Under the pieces are notes generated by a model that made no database searches, was not told where the DNA came from, and saw only the letters and a program-made list of their open reading frames with translations. The translations under genes and the position numbers were made by a program. Of a stretch of DNA of 64,000 nucleotides, positions 7,785-16,264 are shown in pieces. Numbering within the stretch: the first letter of the stretch is position 1; each line of letters opens with the position of its first letter. Source of the DNA: [Clostridium] aerotolerans DSM 5434 (lineage in GTDB: Bacteria; Bacillota; Clostridia; Lachnospirales; Lachnospiraceae); assembly GCF_000687555.1 (NCBI RefSeq), contig NZ_JHWJ01000004.1, positions 186,001-250,000 of the forward strand. Direction: 5' to 3'.

Positions 7785-9176
7785 GTGGAGTACATCATTG
7801 GTATTATTCTGTTAATTTCTTTCTTTGGTCTGGCGTACTACTGTATTAAAGGACACAATCTGATGATCGGTTTCTTGCTGATCACCCTTTTATGGACAAT
7901 CGTTCCCCTTGGAGGGACCTTGTTTGTAAGCCAGGATTTTCTGGCTGCCAATCCAGTGCTTAATTTTGGAAAGGACAATACCTTAATTGCAGCCTTAAAT
8001 AAGATTTACCAGTCAGCACCAGAAGGTTGGGGTACCACGCTGGTCAACGTCTGCTGGGGCGCCTGGTTTGGACGTGTTCTTATGGATACAGGAATTGCCT
8101 CTACCCTCATTCGTAAGACGGTAGAGCTTGGAGGGGATAAGCCGTTTGTTACGGTAGCTCTCTTAAATATTGTGACTGCCCTGATTTTTACAGCCATGAC
8201 AGGTGCAGGCCCGGTTATCGCAATCGGAGTTATCGTTCTTCCTATCTTAATGTCACTTGGTATTCCTAAATCCATTGCTTTATTTACCTTTATGGGATCG
8301 GTTGCAGCCGGTATTTATTTAAATCCTGTAAACTTTGCCCAGTACCGTGCATTTTTCGTGACACCAGACCAGCTTCCTGATTTCAACCTTGGCTGGTATG
8401 CCGCTCACTGGGGCTATGCAGCTCTGATTATCATGCTGATTAGTACCACTTTGTTATCAGCCATCTATTTAAAACGTGCCAAAACCGTTCATGCATGGGC
8501 GGCTCAGACACGTGGGGCAGCTTCCGAACAGAAAAATGCACCATTTTACACCCTGATTCTTCCAGTGGTTCCTGTGGTACTTAAAATCTGGCTGGATTTT
8601 TCTGTTATCGGTGGTTTTGTAATTGCCGGTTTCCTGGCTCTGTTCCTGTGCGGTAGAATGACAGGCAACTTTAAAGAAAATTGTCAGCTGGTAAATAAGC
8701 TTTACTATGACGGCGTGGTAGATACCGCTCCCTTAGTTGGATTTTTGCTCACACTTCCTATGTTTAACGCTGTGGCAGCCCTTGCATCTCCGTATTTCAA
8801 GGTGATTCTTGGAAATGTAATGCCCAGGAGTGAAATTGTGGTTTGTATCGTTTTTGCGGTCCTTCTTTGTATGGGATTGTTCCGCGGACCAATGACCTTA
8901 GTTGGATGCGGCGCGGCAACACTTGGAGTGCTTTCCAATGTAGCCTCATTTTCCGTTCCCTTCTTATATGCGGTCTTTGCCATTCCGACTATTACAGTTA
9001 ACATCGGATGCTGTATCACCCAGTCATGGGTTGCCTGGGGGCTTGCGTACACCAAGGTAGAATCAAAGGACTTTTTAAAGCTGTCCATACCAAATGCATA
9101 CCTGACAGGAGTTTTGCAGTACATAGCAGTCTTTGTAATGCTGGGTGGCTTAGGAGCAGCATGGTTCTTATCATGA
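7785..9176 (+). CDS. Ion-transporter-superfamily permease (GntP/CitMHS-like), copy 1
   Basis: A 463-residue integral membrane protein with about 11-12 hydrophobic segments and no signal peptide. Distinctive conserved pieces are WFGRVLMDTGIA, LIRKTVELGGDKP, MTGAGPVIAIGVIVLPI, LFRGPMTLVG and ITQSWVAWGLAYTKVESKD. The layout resembles GntP/citrate-type carboxylate transporters of the ion transporter superfamily, so uptake of an organic acid with H+ or Na+ is likely. It is clearly homologous along its length to the permease at 29849-31192. The GTG start lies 6 bases after GAGG-rich GGAGGT. It heads a four-to-five gene run with HyuA-like, HExxH, YiaK-like and YhcH-like genes. Substrate unknown. Confidence 0.75.
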   Translation: MEYIIGIILLISFFGLAYYCIKGHNLMIGFLLITLLWTIVPLGGTLFVSQDFLAANPVLNFGKDNTLIAALNKIYQSAPEGWGTTLVNVCWGAWFGRVLMDTGIASTLIRKTVELGGDKPFVTVALLNIVTALIFTAMTGAGPVIAIGVIVLPILMSLGIPKSIALFTFMGSVAAGIYLNPVNFAQYRAFFVTPDQLPDFNLGWYAAHWGYAALIIMLISTTLLSAIYLKRAKTVHAWAAQTRGAASEQKNAPFYTLILPVVPVVLKIWLDFSVIGGFVIAGFLALFLCGRMTGNFKENCQLVNKLYYDGVVDTAPLVGFLLTLPMFNAVAALASPYFKVILGNVMPRSEIVVCIVFAVLLCMGLFRGPMTLVGCGAATLGVLSNVASFSVPFLYAVFAIPTITVNIGCCITQSWVAWGLAYTKVESKDFLKLSIPNAYLTGVLQYIAVFVMLGGLGAAWFLS

Positions 9177-9200
9177 TATGACCCAGGAGATCATTTACAG

Positions 9201-9229
9201 GTCCGGGCGCTCTTAAACGGCTCCCGGAC
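9201..9229 (+). other. Intercistronic hairpin between permease and hyuA-like gene
   Basis: Perfect arms GTCCGGG (9201-9207) and CCCGGAC (9223-9229). There is no T run, so it is more likely an mRNA processing or stability element, or a weak attenuator, than a terminator. The paralogous operon has a hairpin at the same junction. Confidence 0.55.
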
Positions 9230-9284
9230 GATTTTCACCATTAATTCATGAGCATTTTATGTAAAGGGAAAGGGAAGGAATAAA

Positions 9285-11423
9285 ATGGCGGGATGTATGC
9301 AAAGAGCGGTACGCATGGGAATCGACGTTGGCGGCACTTATACCAAGTGTGTTGCCATGGATAATGAGACCCATGAGATTATTGGGAAAAATGAAGTGAA
9401 GACAACACATGACCATAAGGACGGCGTCGCTGCCGGGGTAGTGAAGAGCTTTCAAAACTGTATGTGGGAAAATAATATTTCCCCGGAGGATGTAGTATTT
9501 GTGGCCCATTCCACCACACAGGCGACCAATGCATTTATTGAAGGCGATGTTGCCAGCGTGGGTGTGGTGGGAGTTGCGGGAGGCGGGTTAGAAGGATTCC
9601 TGGCAAAGCGCCAGCTTGCCCTAAAGGATATTGTGCTGGATGAAAAAGTAGGGCGAATGATCAAGGTATATAATTCCTTTATTAAGAAGAAAATGCTGAC
9701 GGAAGAGATCATCAATAAAAACATCGGTGAGCTTTTAGCAGAAGGTGCCCAGGTGGTGGTGGCTTCCATGGCCTTTGGCGTGGACAGCATGGGAGAAGAA
9801 CAGCTGATTCACGACTGCGCAAAAAAGAGAAATGTGCCAGTAACCATGGCTTCTGATATTACAAAGCTTTACGGTCTCACAAGAAGAACCCGTACGGCAG
9901 CCATCAATGCCTCGATTCTGCCCAAAATGATGGCAACCGCCAATGCCACAGAAAGCTCCGTAAAATCAGCAGGAGTCACCGTACCTCTGATGATCATGAG
10001 AGGTGACGGCGGTGTTATGGAAATTAACGAAATGCGGAAACGCCCCATTTTAACCGCACTTTCCGGCCCGGCGGCATCGGTCATGGGTTCTCTTATGTAT
10101 CTTCGGGCTTCCAACGCCATCTACTTTGAAGTAGGAGGAACCACCACCAACATCGGTGTCATCAAAAATGGACGGCCTGGCGTGGATTATGCAAAGATTG
10201 GCGGGCATGATACTTATATCAACTCTCTGGATGTACGTATTCTCGGCTGTGCAGGCGGTTCCATGGTTCGAATCAATGACAAATGTGTGGTTGATGTGGG
10301 CCCTCGTTCGGCTCACATTGCAGGGTGTGAATACGCCTGCTTCCTGCCGGAGGAAGAAATTGAGGATCCCCAGATTGAGCTGGTAAGTCCAAAGCCGGGA
10401 GATCCGGGAGATTATGTCACTCTTCGGCTAAGAAACGGAAAGAAGATCTGCTTTACCAATACGGATGCCGCCAATGTTCTGGGGCTGATTGATAAAAAGT
10501 ACTTTGCATTTGGGAATGCAGGCTCTGCCAGAAAGGCCATGAAGCCGGTAGCTGATAAGCTTGGAATTACCGTAGAAGAGCTGGCGACCCAGATTCTTGA
10601 TAAGGATTTTGAAAAGGTAAGCGCCTGCATTAAGTCCCTTGCAGAAAAATATAAGCTGGACCATGACAGCATGCGTCTCGTAGGCTGCGGCGGAGGTGCC
10701 GCCTCTCTGGTTCCCTACTGTGCAGAAAAATTAGGTCTTGCCTACAGCATTCCGGAACATGCCGAGGTAATTTCCTCCATCGGAGTAGCACTTTCCATGG
10801 TCCGTGACGTGGTAGAGCGGGTCATTCCAAATCCAAGTCAGGAAGATATCAGGGAACTGAAAAAAGAAGCTTCTGACCTTGCCGTCAGCTCCGGGGCATC
10901 TCCGGATACGGTAGAGGTCCATATTGAAATTGACAACCAGACCGGAAAAGTCACAGCCATCGCCACCGGCTCCACAGAGGTTAAGACCACTGACCTTTTA
11001 AAGGAATGTGAAGAATCTGAGGCATTAAAGCTTGCCGAGGAAGATTTTGGCCCTAAAGTAACCGGCATTCATCTGGCGGAAAAAACAGATAAGTTCTACG
11101 TTTTCTCCGGAGAAAAAGAAGGGCGCAGGCCGCTTCGCATCGTGGATAAAAAAGGTTTTATTAAGGTTCAGTGTTCCGAAGGTCTGGTGGAAAAGTGCAA
11201 GGTAAAAGATTACGAGGAAGTGGTGGAGCAGTTGTGGAAGGATCATGCCATATTTAAGACCGATACCGTGCTCCGGCCTGATTTCTTCGTTTGCGTAGGT
11301 CCAAGGGTCTGCGATTACAGTGCCGTTGATTTAGAACAGATCATGCTTTTAATGAATCTGGATCTGGGAGACCGGGAACCAGAAGAGGAAATCATGATCA
11401 TAGCTTCAATCAGGGAGAGTTAG
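9285..11423 (+). CDS. HyuA-like hydantoinase/oxoprolinase-family ASKHA protein, copy 1
   Basis: A 712-residue protein of the hydantoinase A / 5-oxoprolinase family, whose members use ATP to open lactam or hydantoin rings or act in carboxylases. Family landmarks are MGIDVGGTYTK (11-21), AHSTTQATNAFIEGD, RRTRTAAINASILPKM, MRGDGGVMEI, LSGPAASVMGS and FEVGGTTTNIG (281-291). Acidic residues normal for the family are changed: the GGTFTD motif ends in Lys, and the FDMGGTSTD motif reads Glu/Asn. No HyuB subunit is present; instead a HExxH protein follows after 3 bases. It is strongly similar to the copy at 31266-33395. Real substrate unknown; a role in activating or opening a transported cyclic compound is inference. 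Confidence 0.8.
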   Translation: MAGCMQRAVRMGIDVGGTYTKCVAMDNETHEIIGKNEVKTTHDHKDGVAAGVVKSFQNCMWENNISPEDVVFVAHSTTQATNAFIEGDVASVGVVGVAGGGLEGFLAKRQLALKDIVLDEKVGRMIKVYNSFIKKKMLTEEIINKNIGELLAEGAQVVVASMAFGVDSMGEEQLIHDCAKKRNVPVTMASDITKLYGLTRRTRTAAINASILPKMMATANATESSVKSAGVTVPLMIMRGDGGVMEINEMRKRPILTALSGPAASVMGSLMYLRASNAIYFEVGGTTTNIGVIKNGRPGVDYAKIGGHDTYINSLDVRILGCAGGSMVRINDKCVVDVGPRSAHIAGCEYACFLPEEEIEDPQIELVSPKPGDPGDYVTLRLRNGKKICFTNTDAANVLGLIDKKYFAFGNAGSARKAMKPVADKLGITVEELATQILDKDFEKVSACIKSLAEKYKLDHDSMRLVGCGGGAASLVPYCAEKLGLAYSIPEHAEVISSIGVALSMVRDVVERVIPNPSQEDIRELKKEASDLAVSSGASPDTVEVHIEIDNQTGKVTAIATGSTEVKTTDLLKECEESEALKLAEEDFGPKVTGIHLAEKTDKFYVFSGEKEGRRPLRIVDKKGFIKVQCSEGLVEKCKVKDYEEVVEQLWKDHAIFKTDTVLRPDFFVCVGPRVCDYSAVDLEQIMLLMNLDLGDREPEEEIMIIASIRES

Positions 11424-11426
11424 TCC

Positions 11427-12206
11427 ATGATGACTAGGGAAGAATTTCAAAATGCAATCAAACCCATTGCGGACGGTTTGTTCGGAAAACAGAATACCAG
11501 AGGCTATGAAAGGCCTAAATTTACCGTGCGTCCGTTAGAAGATATGCTTCGAGATCTGGCTGCCATCCCGGTAGAAGATTGGTATGCCTATGCCTTTTCC
11601 AGGGAGCCATTAAACGGGAAATTTGATGATGGGCAGAGGCGGGAATGGATGAAAAAAAGCCTGGAATGCGGCAAGGAATATGCCAGAAAGATGGTAAGAG
11701 AGTATGGGACCGATGATCCCATAAAGCTGGCGGCTTCTTTTGGAATGAATATTTCATACCCGGAGGTTCCGGATAAGACGGATCGTGTGCTCTTTGCAGA
11801 GTACCGGGTGCCCAATAAAATCTGCATCTATATGGATGCAGTAAATAAGGCAAATAAGCTCTTGCTATCTCCGGGAGTTTGTGAAATACTTACAAAAGAA
11901 CTCCATATCAGCCGACTTCTGCTTTCCCATGAGCTGTTTCACTTTGTAGAAGAAAGGTATCGAAAAGAAATCTTCACCCAGACAGAAAAGGTCCGCCTGT
12001 GGTCTCTGGGATTTCTTCATAATGATTCCATCGTCATTGCTTTAAGTGAGATTGCTGCCATGGGATTTGCGAAAGAGCTGATGAAGCTTCCCTATTCTCC
12101 CTATTTAATGGATGTTTTCCTGGTCTATGGGTATTCTCCCCAGGAGGCCAGCGGTCTTTATGAGGAGATGATGGAGCTGTCAGGGAGGATGAAATTACCA
12201 ATATAA
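11427..12206 (+). CDS. HExxH putative zinc metalloprotein linked to HyuA, copy 1
   Basis: A 259-residue protein with no signal peptide. Its C-terminal half holds SHELFHFVEE with His168-Glu169-xx-His172, and a third likely ligand, Glu208, in ALSEIAAMGF, a spacing and context like the ImmA/IrrE (DUF955) gluzincin fold. The N-terminal half is unfamiliar. The gene starts 3 bases after the HyuA-like stop, so the two are co-translated. A paralogue at 33413-34060 sits in the same place and keeps HEIFH, the second Glu and the C-terminal PYSP/YSP and YxYSPxEA motifs. It occupies the spot where HyuB would be expected. Peptidase or amidohydrolase activity is inference; it could also be a maturation partner. 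Confidence 0.6.
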   Translation: MMTREEFQNAIKPIADGLFGKQNTRGYERPKFTVRPLEDMLRDLAAIPVEDWYAYAFSREPLNGKFDDGQRREWMKKSLECGKEYARKMVREYGTDDPIKLAASFGMNISYPEVPDKTDRVLFAEYRVPNKICIYMDAVNKANKLLLSPGVCEILTKELHISRLLLSHELFHFVEERYRKEIFTQTEKVRLWSLGFLHNDSIVIALSEIAAMGFAKELMKLPYSPYLMDVFLVYGYSPQEASGLYEEMMELSGRMKLPI

Positions 12207-12230
12207 ACCGACATAAGTAAAGGAGATATT

Positions 12231-13280
12231 ATGAGTCTTAGAATTCCTTATGAAACCGTACTTGAAACCGTGAAACAGGCGTTAATGAACAGCGGCCTTA
12301 CAGAGGAAAAGGCGCAGATATGTGCCGAAATCCATACCCAGTCCAATGCAGACGGCGTGGAAAGCCACGGATTGAACCGTGTTCCCCGTTTTGTGGACTA
12401 TATACAAAAGGGTTTTATAAATCCCAAGGGAGAGCCGGAGCTGGTAGGAGGAAAGGGTGCGGTAGAAAATTACGACGGACATTTAGGCATCGGTATTACC
12501 AATGCGCTTTTTTGCGCCGACCGTGCCATGGCGCTTGCAAAGGAGCATGGAATCGGCTGTGTCGCCTTAAAAAATTCCACTCACTGGATGAGAGGCGGCA
12601 CCTATGCGTGGAAGATGGCAGAGGCCGGATTTATGGGAATCAGCTGGATCAATACAGAAAGCTGTATGCCTCTGTGGGGAAGTGATGAGCCGGGAGTGGG
12701 CAATAACCCATTCTGTATCGCGATTCCAAGAGAGGATGGCCCCATTGTCCTTGATATGGCCATGAGCCAGTACGCCTATGGTAAGTTAGGAGTATACCGG
12801 CTTGCAGGCAAAAAACTGCCATTTCCCGGAGGGTTTGATAAGGACGGGAACTTGACCGATGATCCCGGAGCCATTGAGGAGAGCAGGAGAATTCTTCCTA
12901 CCGGCTACTGGAAGGGAAGCGGTATGGCAATCGCTCTTGACCTTGCGGCCGCTTTAATGGCCAATGGAAACAGCGGACTTGATATGGATGAGGCTGGCAA
13001 TGGAAGCTGTACCGGATGCTGTCAGATCTTTATCGCCTATGATCCTTATCTCTTTGGCTCAAAGGAAGAGATTCAGGGTATGTTAAACCGCCGCGTGGCA
13101 GCAGCGGATGCCAGTCATCCGGCAAAGGAGGGGAGTGCGATTACCTGTCCTGGAGAGAGAACGAGTGCGACCAGAGAACGAAGCAAAAAAGAAGGAGTCC
13201 AGGTGGATGAGACTATTTGGCAGCAGGTAGTGGCTATTTCAAAGGGAGATTTAAACACAGAGGACATTGCAAGCAAATAA
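12231..13280 (+). CDS. dlgD: 2,3-diketo-L-gulonate reductase-like dehydrogenase (Ldh_2 family, YiaK type)
   Basis: A 349-residue NAD(P)-dependent reductase of the malate/L-lactate/ureidoglycolate dehydrogenase (Ldh_2) family. It shares with E. coli YiaK/DlgD the blocks SHGLNRVPRF, HGIGCVALKNSTHWMRGG, the LAGKKLP..GGFD..GNLT..PG stretch and RRILPTGYWKGSGM, which is much closer than to malate or ureidoglycolate enzymes. YiaK reduces 2,3-diketo-L-gulonate to 3-keto-L-gulonate. Here it follows the HExxH gene by 24 bases and is followed by a YiaL-like gene, reproducing the yiaK-yiaL pair. A longer C-terminal tail than YiaK (about 17 residues) is seen. The actual alpha-keto sugar acid substrate in this organism is inferred. 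Confidence 0.78.
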   Translation: MSLRIPYETVLETVKQALMNSGLTEEKAQICAEIHTQSNADGVESHGLNRVPRFVDYIQKGFINPKGEPELVGGKGAVENYDGHLGIGITNALFCADRAMALAKEHGIGCVALKNSTHWMRGGTYAWKMAEAGFMGISWINTESCMPLWGSDEPGVGNNPFCIAIPREDGPIVLDMAMSQYAYGKLGVYRLAGKKLPFPGGFDKDGNLTDDPGAIEESRRILPTGYWKGSGMAIALDLAAALMANGNSGLDMDEAGNGSCTGCCQIFIAYDPYLFGSKEEIQGMLNRRVAAADASHPAKEGSAITCPGERTSATRERSKKEGVQVDETIWQQVVAISKGDLNTEDIASK

Positions 13281-13298
13281 GAAGATTGGAGAACATCA

Positions 13299-13751
13299 AT
13301 GTTTTATTCAAATATAGGAATTGCAGAAAAGTATGATTATCTGGAAGAAAAGTTCCGTAAAGGATACCAGTGGCTGAAAGAGACGGATATTTTATCTCTG
13401 CCTGAAGGAAGCTATCCCATTTCAGGAGAGGAAGTAATCGCAAACGTACAGGAATATACCACATTGCCAGCCGATCAGTGCTTCTATGAAACCCATGAGA
13501 AGTATTTTGATATCCAGTATATGGTCTCTGGTAGAGAACTGTTTGGGGTTCGCAGCCGGGAAGGGCTTACGGTGAAAGAGCGGATCGATGAAAAGGATCT
13601 GATCTTTTACGAAGAGCCTTTATTTGGCGGAAGTGTTCTTTTGGAAGAAGGAGATATGATTGTTGTAGCACCGGAGGATGCCCATAAACCACGGCTGATA
13701 GCTGGAGAACCAGGTAAGGTAAAAAAGGTAGTCATTAAAGTGGCATTATAA
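13299..13751 (+). CDS. YhcH/YjgK/YiaL (DUF386) family protein
   Basis: A 150-residue cupin-like protein of the family named for YhcH and YiaL, with typical segments FYETHEKYFDIQYMVSG and the C-terminal EGDMIVVAPEDAHKPRL followed by VKKVVIKVA. The conserved Glu/His residues would bind a metal. Members are linked to sialic acid and sugar-acid operons, as anomerase- or isomerase-like enzymes in some proposals. It lies 18 bases after the YiaK-like gene, the same partner as in E. coli, and closes the operon. A more distant member of the same family lies at 28019-28579. Confidence 0.85.
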   Translation: MFYSNIGIAEKYDYLEEKFRKGYQWLKETDILSLPEGSYPISGEEVIANVQEYTTLPADQCFYETHEKYFDIQYMVSGRELFGVRSREGLTVKERIDEKDLIFYEEPLFGGSVLLEEGDMIVVAPEDAHKPRLIAGEPGKVKKVVIKVAL

Positions 13752-13757
13752 TAATAA

Positions 13758-13784
13758 GTCCGGCTCCTATATGGGAGGCCGGAC
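13758..13784. terminator. Hairpin between convergent genes
   Basis: Arms GTCCGGC and GCCGGAC, extended by TCC/GGA, close a short loop. On the minus strand it is followed by a T-rich run (TTATTATTAT), so it probably terminates the gntR transcript; on the plus strand no T run follows. Confidence 0.5.
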
Positions 13785-13790
13785 GGGAAA

Positions 13791-14438
13791 TCATATCAGA
13801 TCCATCTTAAGGGGCATCATTAAGTGAGCGATCAGTGCCTGATAGGCCTGGTCCGCCTCCCCTTTTTTTAAGAGCTGATAGAAATGTAAGTGTTCTTCGT
13901 AAGTGGTCTGGGCTCGTCCCGTGATGGTTAAAGCACCTGATGTAGTCAAATGAATCATATAGAGAAGCCTTTGGAATAGTTGGTTGAACTCACTGTTTCC
14001 TGCAAAGTGAACGAAAGCCATGTGAAACTGATGGTCCTCCTCGGTAAAGGACTCCGGAAAATTTTTGGAGGTGAGGGCAGCCTTCTGACGGCTTAAGGAT
14101 TCTTTCAAATCCTCTAAAAGCTCTTGTTTGCGGGATTCATCCTCACAGGATGCAAATAAGTGGACGCAAAAGCCTTCGATGGCACACCGTGCCTCTATGG
14201 ATTCTGCCATGGTTTTCTTATTAAGCGTTCTTATCTGAAAGCCCCGGCTGGGCATGATTGTGATGTAGCCATCCTGGGAAAGACATTGAAGGGCTTCCCG
14301 AAGGGGCGTTCTGGATATGCCAAGCTCCTTTGCAAGTCTTGTCTCCGAATAGAGAACCCCGGAGTCAAGGGACTTTGATAAAATCAGTTCTTTCATGGTT
14401 TTGTAAGCCTGGGATTGAAGGGAACCTGTTTCGATCAT
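13791..14438 (-). CDS. GntR-family regulator, FadR/FCD subfamily
   Basis: A 215-residue regulator with the winged-helix pattern TMKELILSKSLDSGVLYSET, LGISRTPLREALQCLSQDGY and the wing IMPSRGFQIR, then a helical FCD domain with candidate metal-binding acids and histidines (EEDHQFHMAFVHFAGN, EEHLHFYQLL, IAHLMM). It is divergent from the cyclase operon at 14617-18201, and the shared 178-base control region carries a doubled palindromic site. It therefore most likely represses or activates that operon and itself, in response to a pathway intermediate. Confidence 0.88.
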   Translation of the reverse strand: MIETGSLQSQAYKTMKELILSKSLDSGVLYSETRLAKELGISRTPLREALQCLSQDGYITIMPSRGFQIRTLNKKTMAESIEARCAIEGFCVHLFASCEDESRKQELLEDLKESLSRQKAALTSKNFPESFTEEDHQFHMAFVHFAGNSEFNQLFQRLLYMIHLTTSGALTITGRAQTTYEEHLHFYQLLKKGEADQAYQALIAHLMMPLKMDLI

Positions 14439-14547
14439 GAGAATCTCCTGACATGGATTTTATAGGAAGGCCGTGCCATTTGGCCCTGGTCTTATGGGAA
14501 ATATCATACCCCAGAAAAAAAGGTAAGTCAATCATTAACCATTAACC

Positions 14548-14563
14548 GGTATACCGGTATACC
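14548..14563. promoter_or_regulatory. Doubled GntR-type operator
   Basis: Two directly adjoining copies of the perfect palindrome GGTATACC (14548-14555 and 14556-14563) lie between the divergent gntR and cyclase genes. The core resembles GntR-family (UxuR/ExuR-like) half-sites. Binding by the adjacent GntR protein is inferred. Confidence 0.6.
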
Positions 14564-14616
14564 AAGTAAGAGTGAAATTACATAAAATAGAAAATAAATA
14601 AACAGGAGGAATTAAA

Positions 14617-15306
14617 ATGAGCGTATTTCAGTTGGGAAATGGATTAAGAGTCATTGATTTAACAAAAGAGCTGGATCCAGCCACAGAATCAAGAAGGTGC
14701 CATCTGTTCCGTTTTAATACAGGCGGTCCCATTCCGGATTTCCACACCATTATGGATCTCACCAGCCACTTGGGAACCCATGTGGAATGTCCTTATCATC
14801 ACAACGACAACTGGACCGATGTTCAGGGACTTCCTATTACCACCTTTATGGGGCGTGCCATTTACGTAGACATCACACACATGGCTCCTAATGAAAAAAT
14901 CAAGGGAGAGGACCTTGAAAAGGCATGCGGCGACCGGATCAAAGAAGGAGACATTGTTATTCTTGATTCCCAGTATAAGCTGCCTCCATTTACCCCTGTC
15001 TCCAATACTCCGGGAGATAAGAGACTGTTCATCTGCAAAGAAACAGCGCAGTGGCTGAAGGATAAGAAAGTAAAATGCGTAGGCTTTGGAGACGGCGTTT
15101 CCATTGAAAGTAACAATACGGACGTATCCGCCTTCCATGATGTGCTGATGGAGGTAAATGTAGTATTCCTTGAGGTGCTTAAAAATTTAGAAGAACTGAA
15201 AACAGATACCTTCTTTATGTCCTATACCCCGCTTCCCATCAAAGGGCTTGATTCCTGCCCCATCCGCGCTTACGCCATTGAGGGCATTGCAGAATTTTCC
15301 GTATAG
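14617..15306 (+). CDS. Cyclase-family metal hydrolase (kynurenine formamidase-like)
   Basis: A 229-residue member of the cyclase family, which includes kynurenine formamidase, isatin hydrolase and polyketide-related cyclases. The metal motif is seen as SHLGTHVECPYHH at about residues 49-61, where Glu replaces the more usual Asp. It most likely hydrolyses an amide, lactone or lactam. It is the first gene of a four-gene operon with ketopantoate-reductase-like, lyase and dehydrogenase genes, and follows an AGGAGG site. The doubled GGTATACC operator precedes it. Substrate unknown; it would be the ring- or amide-opening step of the pathway if that inference holds. Confidence 0.78.
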   Translation: MSVFQLGNGLRVIDLTKELDPATESRRCHLFRFNTGGPIPDFHTIMDLTSHLGTHVECPYHHNDNWTDVQGLPITTFMGRAIYVDITHMAPNEKIKGEDLEKACGDRIKEGDIVILDSQYKLPPFTPVSNTPGDKRLFICKETAQWLKDKKVKCVGFGDGVSIESNNTDVSAFHDVLMEVNVVFLEVLKNLEELKTDTFFMSYTPLPIKGLDSCPIRAYAIEGIAEFSV

Positions 15307-15320
15307 CAGAAGGAGAGATT

Positions 15321-16238
15321 ATGAAAATAGCAGTAATCGGAGCGGGAGCCATGGGTTCCATCTATGGCTGCCACTTATCCCTTCATCACGAAGTATATAT
15401 GGTGGATACCTCCTCCTCTGTGGTGGAGCATATTAAGCAGCAGGGAATCCGCTTAGAGGAAGATGGAACAGAACATATTTACTGCCCCAGAGCCGCTTTA
15501 CCCCAGGAAGACTTAGGGAACATGGATCTGGTTCTCTTATTTGTAAAATCTCTTTACTCCAAGGAAGCTTTAAGCTCTAACCAGGGGCTCATTGGCCCGG
15601 ATACTTATGTTATGACCCTGCAAAATGGTTCCGGTCATGAGGATATCTTAGAAGAATTTGTCTCCAGAGATCACATCATTATAGGAACCACGGAAGACAA
15701 TGGCGCCGTATTAAGTACGGGCTGTGTGAAAAGAGGCGGGGTGGGGAATACAAACATAGGAATGCTGAATGAGGATAAGGAGGGATTCCTTCCAAAACTA
15801 AAGGAAGCCTTTGAAAGCTGTGGTTTCCATGTGAGAATCCATGAGAACATACAGCAGTTAATCTGGGATAAGCTTTTTACCAATGTGTCTTTAAGTGCAG
15901 TTACAGCCATACTACAGGTAGATATGGGGTATATTGGGGCCAATGAACACGCGTTTTCTATGACAAAGCAGCTGATACGGGAGGCTGTAGCAGTGGCAAG
16001 GGGTCTTGGGCTTACCGCAGATGAGGACGAAATCATTGATAAGGTAAGAAAGACTTCCCAGATGTCTCCAAACGGACGCACCTCCATTCGTTCTGATCTC
16101 CAAAATGGAAGAAAAACAGAGGTGGATAACATCAGCGGGTCTGTGGTAAGGGCTGCAAGAAGGCTTGGCATACCCGTTCCAACCCACGAATTCGTGGTGG
16201 AAATGATTCATGCCATGGAGGAGAGAAGCCAGGGGTGA
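15321..16238 (+). CDS. 2-dehydropantoate 2-reductase-like oxidoreductase (ApbA/PanE family)
   Basis: A 305-residue NADP-dependent reductase. The N-terminus has the Rossmann motif AVIGAGAMGSIYG (4-16), then LVLLFVKSL and TLQNGSGHED. The C-terminal domain has the catalytic-lysine region WDKLFTNVSLSAVTAI and SDLQNGRKTEVDNISG, where the family's substrate Asn/Ser/Glu residues sit. True PanE makes pantoate, but the position in a sugar-acid-like catabolic operon suggests reduction of another 2-keto acid. It follows the cyclase by 14 bases and precedes a lyase. Confidence 0.82.
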   Translation: MKIAVIGAGAMGSIYGCHLSLHHEVYMVDTSSSVVEHIKQQGIRLEEDGTEHIYCPRAALPQEDLGNMDLVLLFVKSLYSKEALSSNQGLIGPDTYVMTLQNGSGHEDILEEFVSRDHIIIGTTEDNGAVLSTGCVKRGGVGNTNIGMLNEDKEGFLPKLKEAFESCGFHVRIHENIQQLIWDKLFTNVSLSAVTAILQVDMGYIGANEHAFSMTKQLIREAVAVARGLGLTADEDEIIDKVRKTSQMSPNGRTSIRSDLQNGRKTEVDNISGSVVRAARRLGIPVPTHEFVVEMIHAMEERSQG

Positions 16239-16264
16239 TTTGATGATAAGGGGGATTATTCATC

